From contig CALXMM010000004.1 of NCBI GenBank assembly GCA_944389475.1, forward strand, positions 27,131 through 91,130: a stretch of 64,000 bases of DNA, given 5' to 3'. Positions 36,284 through 45,900 of the stretch are shown one piece after another. The first letter of the stretch is position 1. Every line of letters begins with the position of its first letter. The DNA comes from an uncultured Clostridia bacterium (GTDB lineage Bacteria; Bacillota; Clostridia; TANB77; CAG-508). Under the pieces are notes generated by a model. That model ran no database searches, was not told the origin of the DNA, and worked only from the letters and a program-made list of their open reading frames with translations. The position numbers were made by a program, and so were the translations under genes.

Positions 36284-36538
36284 TTATTTTATTAACATAA
36301 ATACAATTGCCAATATTATTGATAAAATTGCAAAAACAATTCCCAATATTATTGTCCATCTTTTTTCTTTTCCTGATTTAGTTCTACCTTTATTCTTCTC
36401 ATAAAAATTATTAGTAACTGTGTCTGTTATTGCTCCAGATGCACCATTATCTTCCTTTTTTTGAATTAATGTTAATATAATAATTGCTGCTGCAACTATA
36501 ATATATATTACTACTAATGCATATTTTAAAATCTCCAT
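36284..36538 (-). CDS. secG: Protein translocase subunit SecG
   Basis: An 84-residue small subunit of the SecYEG channel. There are two membrane helices (about 5-24 and 60-80) with the loop signature QKKEDNGASGAITD. The frame is open from 36556, but ATG 36538 gives the normal SecG N-terminus MEILKYALVVIYI; GGGAGG lies ten bases upstream. Confidence 0.92.
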   Translation of the reverse strand: MEILKYALVVIYIIVAAAIIILTLIQKKEDNGASGAITDTVTNNFYEKNKGRTKSGKEKRWTIILGIVFAILSIILAIVFMLIK

Positions 36539-36607
36539 TTTGTAAATTCCTCCCAAGTTTTCAAACTTTTTTTATTGTAACATATATGGAATATAAAATC
36601 AAATAAT

Positions 36608-37510
36608 TTATTTATTTTTATCTTTTTTTATTTTTTCCCATATAATATTAGATTTTTTATTTTTTTCAGACGTCCTATTTGTTATTATATTTTTTAATAA
36701 AATTTTCTTTAATGTTTCTTCATTTACATCAGCAATTAGTGTACCATCTTTCGCAATTGATACTTTTCCGGTTTCCTCAGAAACTATAAGCGCAATAGCA
36801 TCCGATTCTTTAGAAATACCAAGCCCTGCTCTATGTCTGGTTCCCAATTCTCTTGCAATATCTTGGTCACTAGCCAAAGGCAACATACATGCTGCAGCTT
36901 CTATTCTATTATTACTTATTACTACAGCTCCATCATGAAGAGGTGTTTTTGGAACAAATATATTAGTTAAAAGTTGAGGTGACACTTCTGCATCTATAAT
37001 AATACCTGTATCTATAATATCTTTTATACCAATATCTCTTTCTATAACTATTAAAGCTCCAATTTGTCTTTTTGATAACTCCTCTACTGCAATTACTATT
37101 TTGTATATATTTTCTTTGGTTTTTGTTTCTATATTTTCAGTAAATCCCAGAAATTTTTTTAATTTATTTGTTCCTAATTGTTCTAATGCTCTTCTAATTT
37201 CTGGTTGGAATATAATAATAAGAGCTAAAACTCCCCAACTAACTACTTTATCCAATATTGCATGTAATATTGTAAGTTTACATACACCACTAAGCCATGT
37301 TATAACTAACAATAATACAATTCCTTTAAGAACTTGCCATGCACGTGAATCCTTTGTTAGTTTTAATATTTTATATGCTAAATATATTACTATTGCAATA
37401 TCTATAATAAATAATATTAAATCTAATGGATGTTCCCACATTTGTATAATTCTATCTAAAATATTGGTTTGGTAAAAATCTGAGATTCCTGTCATTATAT
37501 CATCTTTCAT
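36608..37510 (-). CDS. cdaA: Membrane-bound diadenylate cyclase CdaA
   Basis: A 300-residue enzyme making cyclic di-AMP from two ATP, controlling potassium and osmotic homeostasis. Three membrane helices lie in the first 100 residues. The DAC domain has the catalytic DGA motif at 193-195 and GTRHR at 223-227. AGGAG precedes the ATG. The usual partners cdaR (YbbR domain) and glmM are not next to it, which is unusual. A tiny DUF4044-like gene lies immediately upstream, secG downstream. Confidence 0.95.
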   Translation of the reverse strand: MKDDIMTGISDFYQTNILDRIIQMWEHPLDLILFIIDIAIVIYLAYKILKLTKDSRAWQVLKGIVLLLVITWLSGVCKLTILHAILDKVVSWGVLALIIIFQPEIRRALEQLGTNKLKKFLGFTENIETKTKENIYKIVIAVEELSKRQIGALIVIERDIGIKDIIDTGIIIDAEVSPQLLTNIFVPKTPLHDGAVVISNNRIEAAACMLPLASDQDIARELGTRHRAGLGISKESDAIALIVSEETGKVSIAKDGTLIADVNEETLKKILLKNIITNRTSEKNKKSNIIWEKIKKDKNK

Positions 37511-37522
37511 CTTATACTCCTA

Positions 37523-37648
37523 TTACATACCAATTAAATAGTATACTAATGTTCCTCCTACACTAACAACCATTAAAGCTGCTAAAATACCCGCTGTGAT
37601 TTTTACAGCAATATTATTTCCACTATGTTTTTTTTCTTTTTTAGCCAT
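37523..37648 (-). CDS. 41-residue single-helix protein (DUF4044-like)
   Basis: A short gene upstream of cdaA with GGGGAGGAA before ATG 37648. The product is basic at the front (MAKKEKKHSG) with one membrane helix (about 14-38, VKITAGILAALMVVSVGGTLVYY). Length and layout match DUF4044 proteins, whose role is unknown. The stop lies 12 bases before the cdaA ATG, so the two are co-transcribed. Confidence 0.75.
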   Translation of the reverse strand: MAKKEKKHSGNNIAVKITAGILAALMVVSVGGTLVYYLIGM

Positions 37649-37724
37649 TATAAAATTCCTCCCCGTATTTGCATAATACAAATATAGTTTACCACATTAT
37701 TATTTTTTTGTAAATATTTAAAAT

Positions 37725-37753
37725 TGAACTTTAGGGACGGACCTTAAAGTTCA
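37725..37753. repeat. Copy 2 of the 29-bp dispersed palindromic repeat
   Basis: TGAACTTT and AAAGTTCA arms around AGGGACGGACCTT. It is the reverse complement of the copy at 15897-15925 with one mismatch. It lies in the intergenic region between the DUF4044-like gene and the unknown four-helix protein. Confidence 0.75.
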
Positions 37754-37764
37754 TTTTATTAACA

Positions 37765-37799
37765 TAAAATTGGAGCTCTAGCATTTTACTATAGCTCCA
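37765..37799 (-). terminator. Terminator of the unknown four-helix membrane protein gene
   Basis: Stem TGGAGCT/AGCTCCA with inner CTA/TAG pairing, followed by TTTTATG on the minus strand. Confidence 0.65.
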
Positions 37800-37808
37800 T
37801 TCTATATT

Positions 37809-38378
37809 TTAAATATCATTATCTTCTTTTAGATATTGTTTCGTAAATTTAAATTGAATAATTACTCCAAAGACAAATAATATAGCATCAATTATTGTAA
37901 TTATTATAAAAGTCTCTCTTTCTATACTAATAACTTTATTAACATAGTCATTTTGTTGCTGAATTTGAGAATTTTTTTCATCTTCGCTTAAATCTTCACT
38001 CTTTTCAATTGCTTGTTCTGATGATACCCTAGCATCCTCTAACCCAATTATTGTAAGTGCATAAGATAAGGCATTACCTAAGGAAACTATTATCATTACA
38101 ATAAAATAAAAAATTATTATATTTCGTTTAAATCTCTTTAAATTTTTATCATCCATTTTTTTGGTCTTGAAAATATCTGAAGTTGCTAACTTAGTAGGTA
38201 TAAAAATTAAGATAGCCATTGTAATTATAGAAAATATTGCTAAAACCAAATTATTAATTTTACCTAGCAAAAAATACAATATTACAGCTAATATAATTGA
38301 AATAACAATATAATATAGTACAAATCTCCATATAAAAGCCCATGTCATTTTACCAGAAGTCTTTATCTCTTTTTCCAT
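37809..38378 (-). CDS. Unknown four-helix membrane protein
   Basis: A 189-residue protein with membrane helices at about 13-38, 43-62, 86-110 and 155-176 and a Glu/Gln/Ser-rich hydrophilic loop between the third and fourth (about 117-150). No family is recognised. GGAGGA precedes the ATG. It has its own terminator. Codon use is like the host. The function is unknown. Confidence 0.7.
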   Translation of the reverse strand: MEKEIKTSGKMTWAFIWRFVLYYIVISIILAVILYFLLGKINNLVLAIFSIITMAILIFIPTKLATSDIFKTKKMDDKNLKRFKRNIIIFYFIVMIIVSLGNALSYALTIIGLEDARVSSEQAIEKSEDLSEDEKNSQIQQQNDYVNKVISIERETFIIITIIDAILFVFGVIIQFKFTKQYLKEDNDI

Positions 38379-38435
38379 TATGTATCCTCCGAATTCTTTT
38401 TCAAATAATTATAATAATATTTTTATTAATTACTA

Positions 38436-39293
38436 TTATAATGGTTTAAATGTTTTATTTGTTTCTTTATATTTTCCATATTGCTTAGGAATATAATTAT
38501 CACTCCAATAATGTTTTTCCCCTATTTGATTTTTCTTTTTATTATTTTGATTATAATGGTAATGATATTCTTTCTCAACTGTTTTTACATTTCTTTCATT
38601 AATTTTATTTTGTCTTTCCAATTTAGGAGAATTAATATTTCTTAACATTTGAATAAAATCATTTAACATTTCTTTAAAATTCTTACTCTCCTCTTCTCTA
38701 TATAAATATTCTATATGTGGCGTTCTCTGTATTTTTTCTTCATCAATTTTCTTTTTTTCTTCTTTACTTTTATAATTATTATACTTCTTTATATTTTCTT
38801 TTTGTTTAGTCTTTTCAACCTTTTTAGGATTCTCTTTTATGTATTCAACTTTCGCTTGTTTTTGTTTTTTAACTTTTTGTTTGTTTTGTTTATTTTGTTG
38901 TTTTTCTACTTCTTTTAATCTCTTATCTAATTCTTTCTTTTCCTTATTTCTACTTTTAATCTCCTTTTGTTCTTTACTTCTGTTATTTAATTTTTTTATA
39001 TATCTATCATCTTTATTTTCTATTAAATTATTTATATACCCATTTGAATATTCACCAAGTGATTCTATATAAACCTTATTTAATTTTTTTGGTTTCATTT
39101 TAGCAACTTTTCTTTTAGCATAAATTTTAAAACTAAGTACATATAGCCCCAATTCATTAAGTTCTACTCTAACAACTATTGGTTTATTAGAAATTTTGCT
39201 AAATGTCCTCTTTATTTCCTCAATTTTATTTTTTATATCCTCACCAGTATAAATATTAGAATCAAAACAGTATTCTACAGTTTTTTCTTCCAT
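38436..39293 (-). CDS. Unknown Lys/Asn-rich protein
   Basis: A 285-residue protein without membrane segments. An N-terminal globular part of about 75 residues (EEKTVEYCFDSNIYTGEDIKN then VVRVELNELGLYVLSFKIYAKRK) has alternating strand/helix pattern. It is followed by about 130 residues of Lys/Glu/Gln/Asn repeats that should form coiled coil or disordered basic tail, and an aromatic C-terminus (YHYHYNQ, HYWSDNY). I do not recognise it. ATG 39293 lacks a good ribosome binding site; a TTG two codons upstream is an alternative. Confidence 0.6.
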   Translation of the reverse strand: MEEKTVEYCFDSNIYTGEDIKNKIEEIKRTFSKISNKPIVVRVELNELGLYVLSFKIYAKRKVAKMKPKKLNKVYIESLGEYSNGYINNLIENKDDRYIKKLNNRSKEQKEIKSRNKEKKELDKRLKEVEKQQNKQNKQKVKKQKQAKVEYIKENPKKVEKTKQKENIKKYNNYKSKEEKKKIDEEKIQRTPHIEYLYREEESKNFKEMLNDFIQMLRNINSPKLERQNKINERNVKTVEKEYHYHYNQNNKKKNQIGEKHYWSDNYIPKQYGKYKETNKTFKPL

Positions 39294-39362
39294 ACTCAAA
39301 ACACATCAACATCCTTTTCCATCCATTTATGTTAACATATTTCGAGCTATTTTTCAAGGCAT

Positions 39363-39986
39363 TTATCTAATAAAATTAGTTTTTACATCTTTATTCTTAG
39401 GTGTCTCAATATTATTTTGTTTTCCACTTTCTATACATTTTAATAACCATGCCATATTTTTACCTAAATTATACATTGTTTGCATACCTTCCAAATCTTG
39501 TACTACTTCTTCTTTTTTATTTCCATGTACATTATTCCAATAAGTAGAAGAAACTATAGGCATTTGATTAATTGTAAAATATTTATTTAAGACATCAAAA
39601 GAAGCAACTGTTCCACCTCTTCTAGCACTTATAATGCTTGCACCAGGCTTAAATTCAAAAGCTTTTTTTCCTGCATAAAAAGCCCTATCTAATACAGATA
39701 AAATCCTTCCAGATGGGTGTGCATAATAAACTGGTGACCCAAAAACAAATCCATCACTTTTTTCTGCCTTTTCTATAATTTCATTTACTACATCATCATT
39801 AAATATACATCTATGATTTCCATTTTTAGCGCACATTCCACATCCTATACAATCTCTTATAGGATTACCTCCAATATTAATAATCTCAGTTTCTACTCCT
39901 TCTTCATTTAAAGATTCTTCAACCTTACTTAATGCTGTATAAGTACATTCTTTTCTTGAACTTCCATTTATTAATAAAACCTTCAT
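39363..39986 (-). CDS. NADPH-dependent FMN reductase / flavodoxin-fold protein
   Basis: A 207-residue flavodoxin-like protein. The FMN phosphate loop is NGSSRKECT at 7-15, and a Cys motif CIGCGMC near 46-52 resembles the iron-sulfur-flavoprotein family. FVFGSPVYYAHPSG is the second FMN contact. The C-terminal part varies from characterised enzymes. It probably moves electrons between NAD(P)H and an unknown acceptor. AGGAGG precedes the ATG. Confidence 0.85.
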   Translation of the reverse strand: MKVLLINGSSRKECTYTALSKVEESLNEEGVETEIINIGGNPIRDCIGCGMCAKNGNHRCIFNDDVVNEIIEKAEKSDGFVFGSPVYYAHPSGRILSVLDRAFYAGKKAFEFKPGASIISARRGGTVASFDVLNKYFTINQMPIVSSTYWNNVHGNKKEEVVQDLEGMQTMYNLGKNMAWLLKCIESGKQNNIETPKNKDVKTNFIR

Positions 39987-40035
39987 TATAATTCCTCCTA
40001 ACTTCTATTTTAAATATATTTAATTAGCATATATT

Positions 40036-40599
40036 TTATGCCTTCTGTGCAATTACCCAAAACACATGCCAATGCTTAATTTGGTGCATAGCAGTTTCTC
40101 CATCTCGTTCAATTTCTCTTAGTTCCAATATTTTGAAATCTTTTAATAAATTTTCTATTTCTTTTTTATCTAAAAAAGTAATCTTATTATTTCCTACCCA
40201 TGAATCATGTTTACCAAAAAAATTACATAAAAAAAATCCATTTTCATTTAAGGACTCTCCAACCTTATTTATCACACTTTTTAATGTTTCCATATCACAA
40301 AATGGTAATGCTTCATAAGATATTGTTAAATCCACTTTAGGCAATTTAACTTTAGAAAATTGTGCCTGTATAAAATTTAATCTTTCCTTTTCTTCATCAT
40401 TAAGCCCTTGATATAAAAATTTAGTTACATCAACTCTATCTATTGCAGTTACATTAATACCTTTTGCTAATAAAAATTCAGTATCCCTTCCTGCACCACA
40501 ACCTAAATCTATTGCAGTTTTTATATTTGGATAATCTTGAATAAATTTATTTAAGATTCTATGTGGCTTTAACTTATTTAAACCTTCATAAAAATTCAT
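40036..40599 (-). CDS. SAM-dependent methyltransferase (TehB-like)
   Basis: A 187-residue class I methyltransferase. Motif I is AIDLGCGAGRDTEFLL near residues 29-44, with an acidic residue in TAIDRVD. The length resembles small TehB-like enzymes. The frame is open to 40671, but that part overlaps a terminator hairpin; ATG 40599 with AGGAG ten bases upstream is the better start. The substrate is unknown. Confidence 0.82.
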   Translation of the reverse strand: MNFYEGLNKLKPHRILNKFIQDYPNIKTAIDLGCGAGRDTEFLLAKGINVTAIDRVDVTKFLYQGLNDEEKERLNFIQAQFSKVKLPKVDLTISYEALPFCDMETLKSVINKVGESLNENGFFLCNFFGKHDSWVGNNKITFLDKKEIENLLKDFKILELREIERDGETAMHQIKHWHVFWVIAQKA

Positions 40600-40663
40600 T
40601 TCTATCATTCTCCTATTTGTATAAAATCTTATCATAAGATAAGAAAAAAGTAAACAAAAAAGA

Positions 40664-40690
40664 ATCCCCAACTCAGTAAGAGTTAGGGAT
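40664..40690 (-). terminator. Terminator of the 40720-40995 cassette
   Basis: Stem ATCCCTAACTC/GAGTTGGGGAT (one mismatch) with a five-base loop, followed by a T-rich end on the minus strand. It closes the foreign-looking small gene. Confidence 0.8.
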
Positions 40691-40719
40691 GGTATCCATA
40701 TAAAATGAATAATGGTAGG

Positions 40720-40995
40720 TTACCAACCAAGAATTAGTGTATATCCACCATCCTTAGTGTAGTCATAACCTATGGTACTGAAGATATTCACATTGTGAAG
40801 CATTGTAAGAATTTCAACCCTTAAAGGAGTCTTATTAAAACAAATGCGAACACTTGAGCAATGATTTTCGACAGCCTTTCGAACTTCTTTCATGATTTCT
40901 TTAAGCTGCTCACAAGCAATGCCCATGGTTCCATCAATAATTTCCAGCACTTCTCTAGAATTATTCATGAAACCTCCATAATGGTCGATAGCCAT
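40720..40995 (-). CDS. Unknown 91-residue protein, foreign-looking cassette
   Basis: A soluble protein (begins MAIDHYGGFMNNSREVL, ends GGYTLILGW) without a recognised domain. A helix-rich front with EQLKEIMKEVRKAVENH and a beta-like end are visible. AAGGAGG precedes the ATG. G+C and codon choice are visibly higher than in flanking genes. It has its own promoter (41036-41064) and terminator, a complete one-gene unit. Confidence 0.65.
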   Translation of the reverse strand: MAIDHYGGFMNNSREVLEIIDGTMGIACEQLKEIMKEVRKAVENHCSSVRICFNKTPLRVEILTMLHNVNIFSTIGYDYTKDGGYTLILGW

Positions 40996-41035
40996 TGTAA
41001 CCTCCTTAATGGATACATAATATTGTATACTTATT

Positions 41036-41064
41036 ATTATACTATGTTATGTTGATTTAGTCAA
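41036..41064 (-). promoter_or_regulatory. Promoter of the 40720-40995 cassette
   Basis: TTGACT (41059-41064) and TATAAT (41036-41041), 17 bases apart, with AAATCAACATAA in the spacer. It matches the minus-strand promoter at 57475-57503 at 24 of 29 positions. Confidence 0.8.
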
Positions 41065-41068
41065 TTTT

Positions 41069-42931
41069 TCACTTGAGTAAATTCTCTAAAACTATTGATT
41101 TTGATATATCTAGCTCTATCTCCATATCATTATAGTATTTTTTTAATTCTTCATTTGGCTCAACTATTTCTCCAGTTTTAATATCATACCAATTCTCATC
41201 AAAATAATAATTTTCTGTAACAATTCTTTCGTTATTTAAACATATAAAATCTTTTCTAGCTAGCATATTTGTTCCCAATGATACCCCAGAATCTAAATTA
41301 AATAAATATGCTAGGGTTGGCTTTATATCCAGCTTACTTACAGGCTTATCTATTCTTAAATTATTTAAACCAGGTATCTTCATTCCTGCTAATACTCTAA
41401 TATAATTTAATTTTATATCTGTATCTGTAATGTTTCCATCTAATTCACCTAAAAAATCTAACATTTCATTATTATACATATCTAACCCATTATGGTCACC
41501 ATATACAATTATCACAGAATCATCATATAGTCCTGCTTTTTTTAGCTCATCTATAAATATTCCAAAAGAATAATCAGCATAATTAGCAGATTCCAAATAA
41601 TTTCCAAAGAAAGTATCTTTATATTTTCCTACATCAAGATTTATTTTTCCCCTATCTTGCAATCCATCTAAGGTGAAACCTGTATGTGATGATGCTGAAA
41701 CAATAAGTGACATAAATGGTTCTTTATAATTTTTTAATTTTTCAACAGCTTGTTTATATAAAAGCTCATCTGATAAATACCCCATAACATCCTCTGAAGT
41801 ATCCTCGAAACTATCTTTTAATTCTATATGGTCAACTTGCATATTTCCATATACATTAGCCCTATTCCAAAAATATCCTAGATTTCCGTGCATATAAGAA
41901 GTTGTATAATCTTTTTGATGAAACATTTTAAAAATATCATCATAAGTATTTTTATAATATCTACTAAACGCCATTCCATTTTCGACTGGATACAATGATG
42001 TTATTGTTGAAAACTCCGAATCTGCAGTTGTAGAATAACTTTGCATAAACATATTAGAAATGTTTATATTCTCATTTATAAATTTATTCAAATTTGGAGT
42101 TATTTCTTTTCCATTTATAGTTTTGTTTACTAAAAATTCTTGCATTGATTCTAATTGAACTATAATAACATTTTTTCCCTCCATAGCTCCTGCATAATCT
42201 ATATAAATCTCGCTATATTTATTATATTCTTCTTTTAGTGAATCATATGCTTTTTGCATATCTTCCTTATTCTTATATTTAGCCTGTTTAGAGCCATCTA
42301 TTGCATTTAATATATCTGATATATGATATCCATAAATTGTTGCTTTTTTTATTTGTATATCCCTATTATAGGGATCTTCCAAAAACTTTTCATTGGCATA
42401 AACTGATGTATTTACAAAAACATAAAAGGAAACTAAACCTATTAATGTTCTTATAATAATATATTGAATCTTAGATTTTTTACTTTTTTCTATTTTTACC
42501 CATTTTGTTACAAATAAGATAATTAATATAATTATATCTATAAAATATAATATTTGATATGGCTTTAATAACATTGGTAATGTAGACATTATTTCTTCGC
42601 CATACTGAATATTAGTAATTTGTAACACTGAAAGCATATTGCTTGAATATGAATAATAAAGATTATCCGCAAAAAATATGATACTAATAATTGTATTTAA
42701 AATTATACCAGTTATATTTCTTGCTCTTTTAGGCAATATATATAATATAGCAACTAATGAACATACAAAAATTATACTATATTTAATTGTTATTTTATCT
42801 ATCTTTTCGCTTATACATACTGTATTTTTATAAAATAAAATGGTTTTTAATATTATAAAAACTGCAAGTAAAATAATGAAAAAATTAGAATTAATAATTC
42901 TATTCAAAATTTCCTTTGTCTTTTCTTTCAA
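41069..42931 (-). CDS. LtaS-like lipoteichoic acid synthase / membrane sulfatase-fold enzyme
   Basis: A 620-residue protein with four or five membrane helices (about 15-35, 50-66, 72-90, 125-145, 158-175) and an extracellular sulfatase-fold domain. The catalytic threonine is expected at Thr302 in TTADSEF, and metal ligands at Glu261 (QLESM) and in the later YGDHNG motif. LtaS polymerises glycerol phosphate from phosphatidylglycerol onto the LTA anchor. The start is TTG with GGGAG six bases upstream. It is probably one transcript with the ABC genes upstream (30-base gap). Confidence 0.88.
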   Translation of the reverse strand: MKEKTKEILNRIINSNFFIILLAVFIILKTILFYKNTVCISEKIDKITIKYSIIFVCSLVAILYILPKRARNITGIILNTIISIIFFADNLYYSYSSNMLSVLQITNIQYGEEIMSTLPMLLKPYQILYFIDIIILIILFVTKWVKIEKSKKSKIQYIIIRTLIGLVSFYVFVNTSVYANEKFLEDPYNRDIQIKKATIYGYHISDILNAIDGSKQAKYKNKEDMQKAYDSLKEEYNKYSEIYIDYAGAMEGKNVIIVQLESMQEFLVNKTINGKEITPNLNKFINENINISNMFMQSYSTTADSEFSTITSLYPVENGMAFSRYYKNTYDDIFKMFHQKDYTTSYMHGNLGYFWNRANVYGNMQVDHIELKDSFEDTSEDVMGYLSDELLYKQAVEKLKNYKEPFMSLIVSASSHTGFTLDGLQDRGKINLDVGKYKDTFFGNYLESANYADYSFGIFIDELKKAGLYDDSVIIVYGDHNGLDMYNNEMLDFLGELDGNITDTDIKLNYIRVLAGMKIPGLNNLRIDKPVSKLDIKPTLAYLFNLDSGVSLGTNMLARKDFICLNNERIVTENYYFDENWYDIKTGEIVEPNEELKKYYNDMEIELDISKSIVLENLLK

Positions 42932-42960
42932 TTTTTTCTCCCTTTTACATTTACTGCTTC

Positions 42961-45900
42961 TTATTCTACGCTCTTTAGACTACTAATCATATCAATTTTC
43001 TTTAATGCAAAATATGTAATTACATTTACTATAACAGTGAATGCCACTGTAATTAAAACAGCATATAAGTAACTTAATGGATGTATTATTTTAGCAAATC
43101 GTAGCATATTTATTTCACAAGTTCCTATTATAAAGTAATTTAAGAAATATCCTCCTATCAATCCTAGAGCAATACCTATTATTGTTAAAAGTATTGTTTC
43201 TCTAGAGACATAAGAATATACTTCCTTATCATAGAAACCTAATACTTTTATTGTTGCAAGTTCTCTTTGTCTCTCACTTATATTTATATTTGATAAATTA
43301 TATAAAACAACAAAGGCTAATAATCCTGCAGAAACAATTAGTATTATTACAACATAATTTAAAGATCTAATAGTGTCATCCAATGTTTTCTCAACAGTAG
43401 AATTTAATGAAACAGATGATACTTTACCCTCTTCCAATAATTTTTTTGAAAGTTCTTGTTGTTTATCTTCTGGCATATTAGGAGCTTTTACTAACAAAAC
43501 GTTTGTCTTATATTGCTCACCATATAAATCCTCATACATTTCTTTTGTCATATAAATATAATGTGCTACATAATTTTCAGTTATTTTTGAAACCTTAACT
43601 TCTTTATCTTTTTCAGAAGTTCCATCCAAAGTAATTGTATCTCCTTCATTTACATCTAATAGCTGTGCAAGTTTATCCGTTATTATTACTCCACTCGAAT
43701 CTAAACTTATTGCCTCCTTTTTATGTTTTATATCATTTAAATTGATAGCATTTTTTAAATTATCAGAATTCTCTGGCACCACTATTTGTAAATCTTCTTG
43801 CATACCATTATGATAAGCAGTATCAGCAACCATATATGTACCTACAACATTATCTACATTTTCAGTATTTTGTATTTCTGTAATAACATTTTGTGTTTGT
43901 TCATTATCTAAACTTGTTTTTAGTCCAACTTTAAAATCATATAAAAATACATTTTCATATTGATTTGGTAAAATTGCAGAAATAGAATCTTTTATTCCAA
44001 ATCCTGTAAGGATTAAAGAGGTACAACCAAAAATTCCTATTATTGTCATTAAGAATCTCTTTTTATATCTAAATATATTTCTAATAGTAACTTTTTGAGA
44101 AAAGTTTAATCTTTTCCATATAAATCCAACTCTTTCTAATAGAACTCTCTTTCCAATTTTAGGTGCCTTTGGTCTTAGCAAATTAGCAGGTTTTTCTTTC
44201 AAATCCCTTGCAGCAGCATATATTGTTGCTCCAACAATACATACAAATATAATCAATAATCCAGATGAAGAATGTTCCGAATTAAGGCCTACTACAAATT
44301 CCGGTATTGTATACATCATACTATACATTTTCCAAATTATTCTTGGTATTAATTGTAGTCCAATAGCAATACCTATTACTCCACCAATTAAACAAGCTAA
44401 ACTAGAATAAAGTATATATTTAAAAATAATTTGTGCTTTGTTATATCCTAAAGACTTTAAGGTACCCAATTCTGTTCTATCTTCTTCAACCATTCTAGTC
44501 ATAGATGTTAGAGATACTAAAATAGCTATTGCAAAAAATACTATTGGAAACACAAGACTTAAACTATTAACACTTTTTGTATCCTGTATAAAACTTGCAT
44601 ATCCAGCATTTTGATTTCTATCCAAAATATACCATTCTGGATTTTCTATTTCATTAACTTTATCTTTAGCATCTATTAATTCATTCTCAGCATCTGCAAT
44701 TTTAGTATTAAATTCTTCCTTTTGTTTATTTAATTCTTCTTCACCTTTTTGAATTTCCTGTTTTGAGCTTTCCAACTCTGCTTTAGCACTTGCGATTTGT
44801 TGTTCGGTCTTCTTCTTAGTACTAGCTAATTGACTTTCTTGTTTACTTAATTGTTTTTTGGCTGAATCAATTTTAGCTTGTGCCTGTTTTATCGTAGTAT
44901 TGGCAGAATTAATTTGGTTATCTATCTCTTTAATTCCTGCTTGTATTTGTGTTTTATTTGTTTCCAATTGAGTCTTTTGACTTTCTAGACTTTGTTTTGT
45001 TGCATTTAAAATAGTCTTTTCTTCTTCACTCAAATTTTCATTGTTCAATTTATTTAGTACTTCATTATATGCAGCTGTTACCTGTGACAATCCATTATTT
45101 ATAGTATCTAAATTAGTATTTAATTCCGCTTTTTTAGATTCGGCTTCATTAATTTGACTTTGAGCATTTTGTTTTTGCTCATCCAATGTTTTCTGATTTT
45201 TTTCTATTTCAGCTTTACCATCTTTTATTTGTTTCTCCGCACTAGCAAATTGCTTATTTGCTGTTTCTTCATTTGCTTTTATTTCATTCTCACCATTTGT
45301 TATTTGGTCTTTTCCTTCTTGTAATTTTGCTTCGGCATCAGCTATTTGTTTTTCTCCATCAGCCTTTTGCGTGTTAAACTCGTTTTCCGCTTTCTCTATT
45401 TCCTCATTTGCGGCATCAATAAGTTCATTGTATCTAGCTTGTTCCCTTTCTTCTTTTATGGCTTCTATTTTATCCTTTGTTTCATTTACATAGTCTTCAT
45501 ATTTATTAGAGCTAGTTGTATATTTATTACTATTTTTAAGTGTAACATATATTTCTGTGTATACATCAGAATTAATATTGTCTCTATCGACATATATAAA
45601 ATTATTTATCGTACCTGAACCCAAACTAGTTGTTCCTCTTTCTCTAGATATATAGAGTGGACTATCTACTACTCCAACAATTTTCAAATTTAATTCTTTA
45701 AGTATTTCATTTTCTTGATTAGCCTCTAAAGTTATAGTATCACCTATATTCTTTTTGGTATTTGTCAAAAAGCTTTTCTCAACTACACATTCATCAGGAT
45801 TTTCTGGCATTTTGCCCTCTATAAGTTTTGGCTTATTTACATCTTCAATTGTTAACACTTTTGATACAATTTCTTCATTATCTGTTTTTACTAAAATATC

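Noticed and set aside
38715..39072. Phe/Leu-rich plus-strand frames opposite the Lys-rich protein
   Set aside because: Lys codons (AAA/AAG) read backwards give Phe/Leu; pure composition artefact.
40600..40671. Upstream extension of the methyltransferase ORF
   Set aside because: It covers the terminator hairpin of the neighbouring cassette; ATG 40599 has the ribosome binding site.
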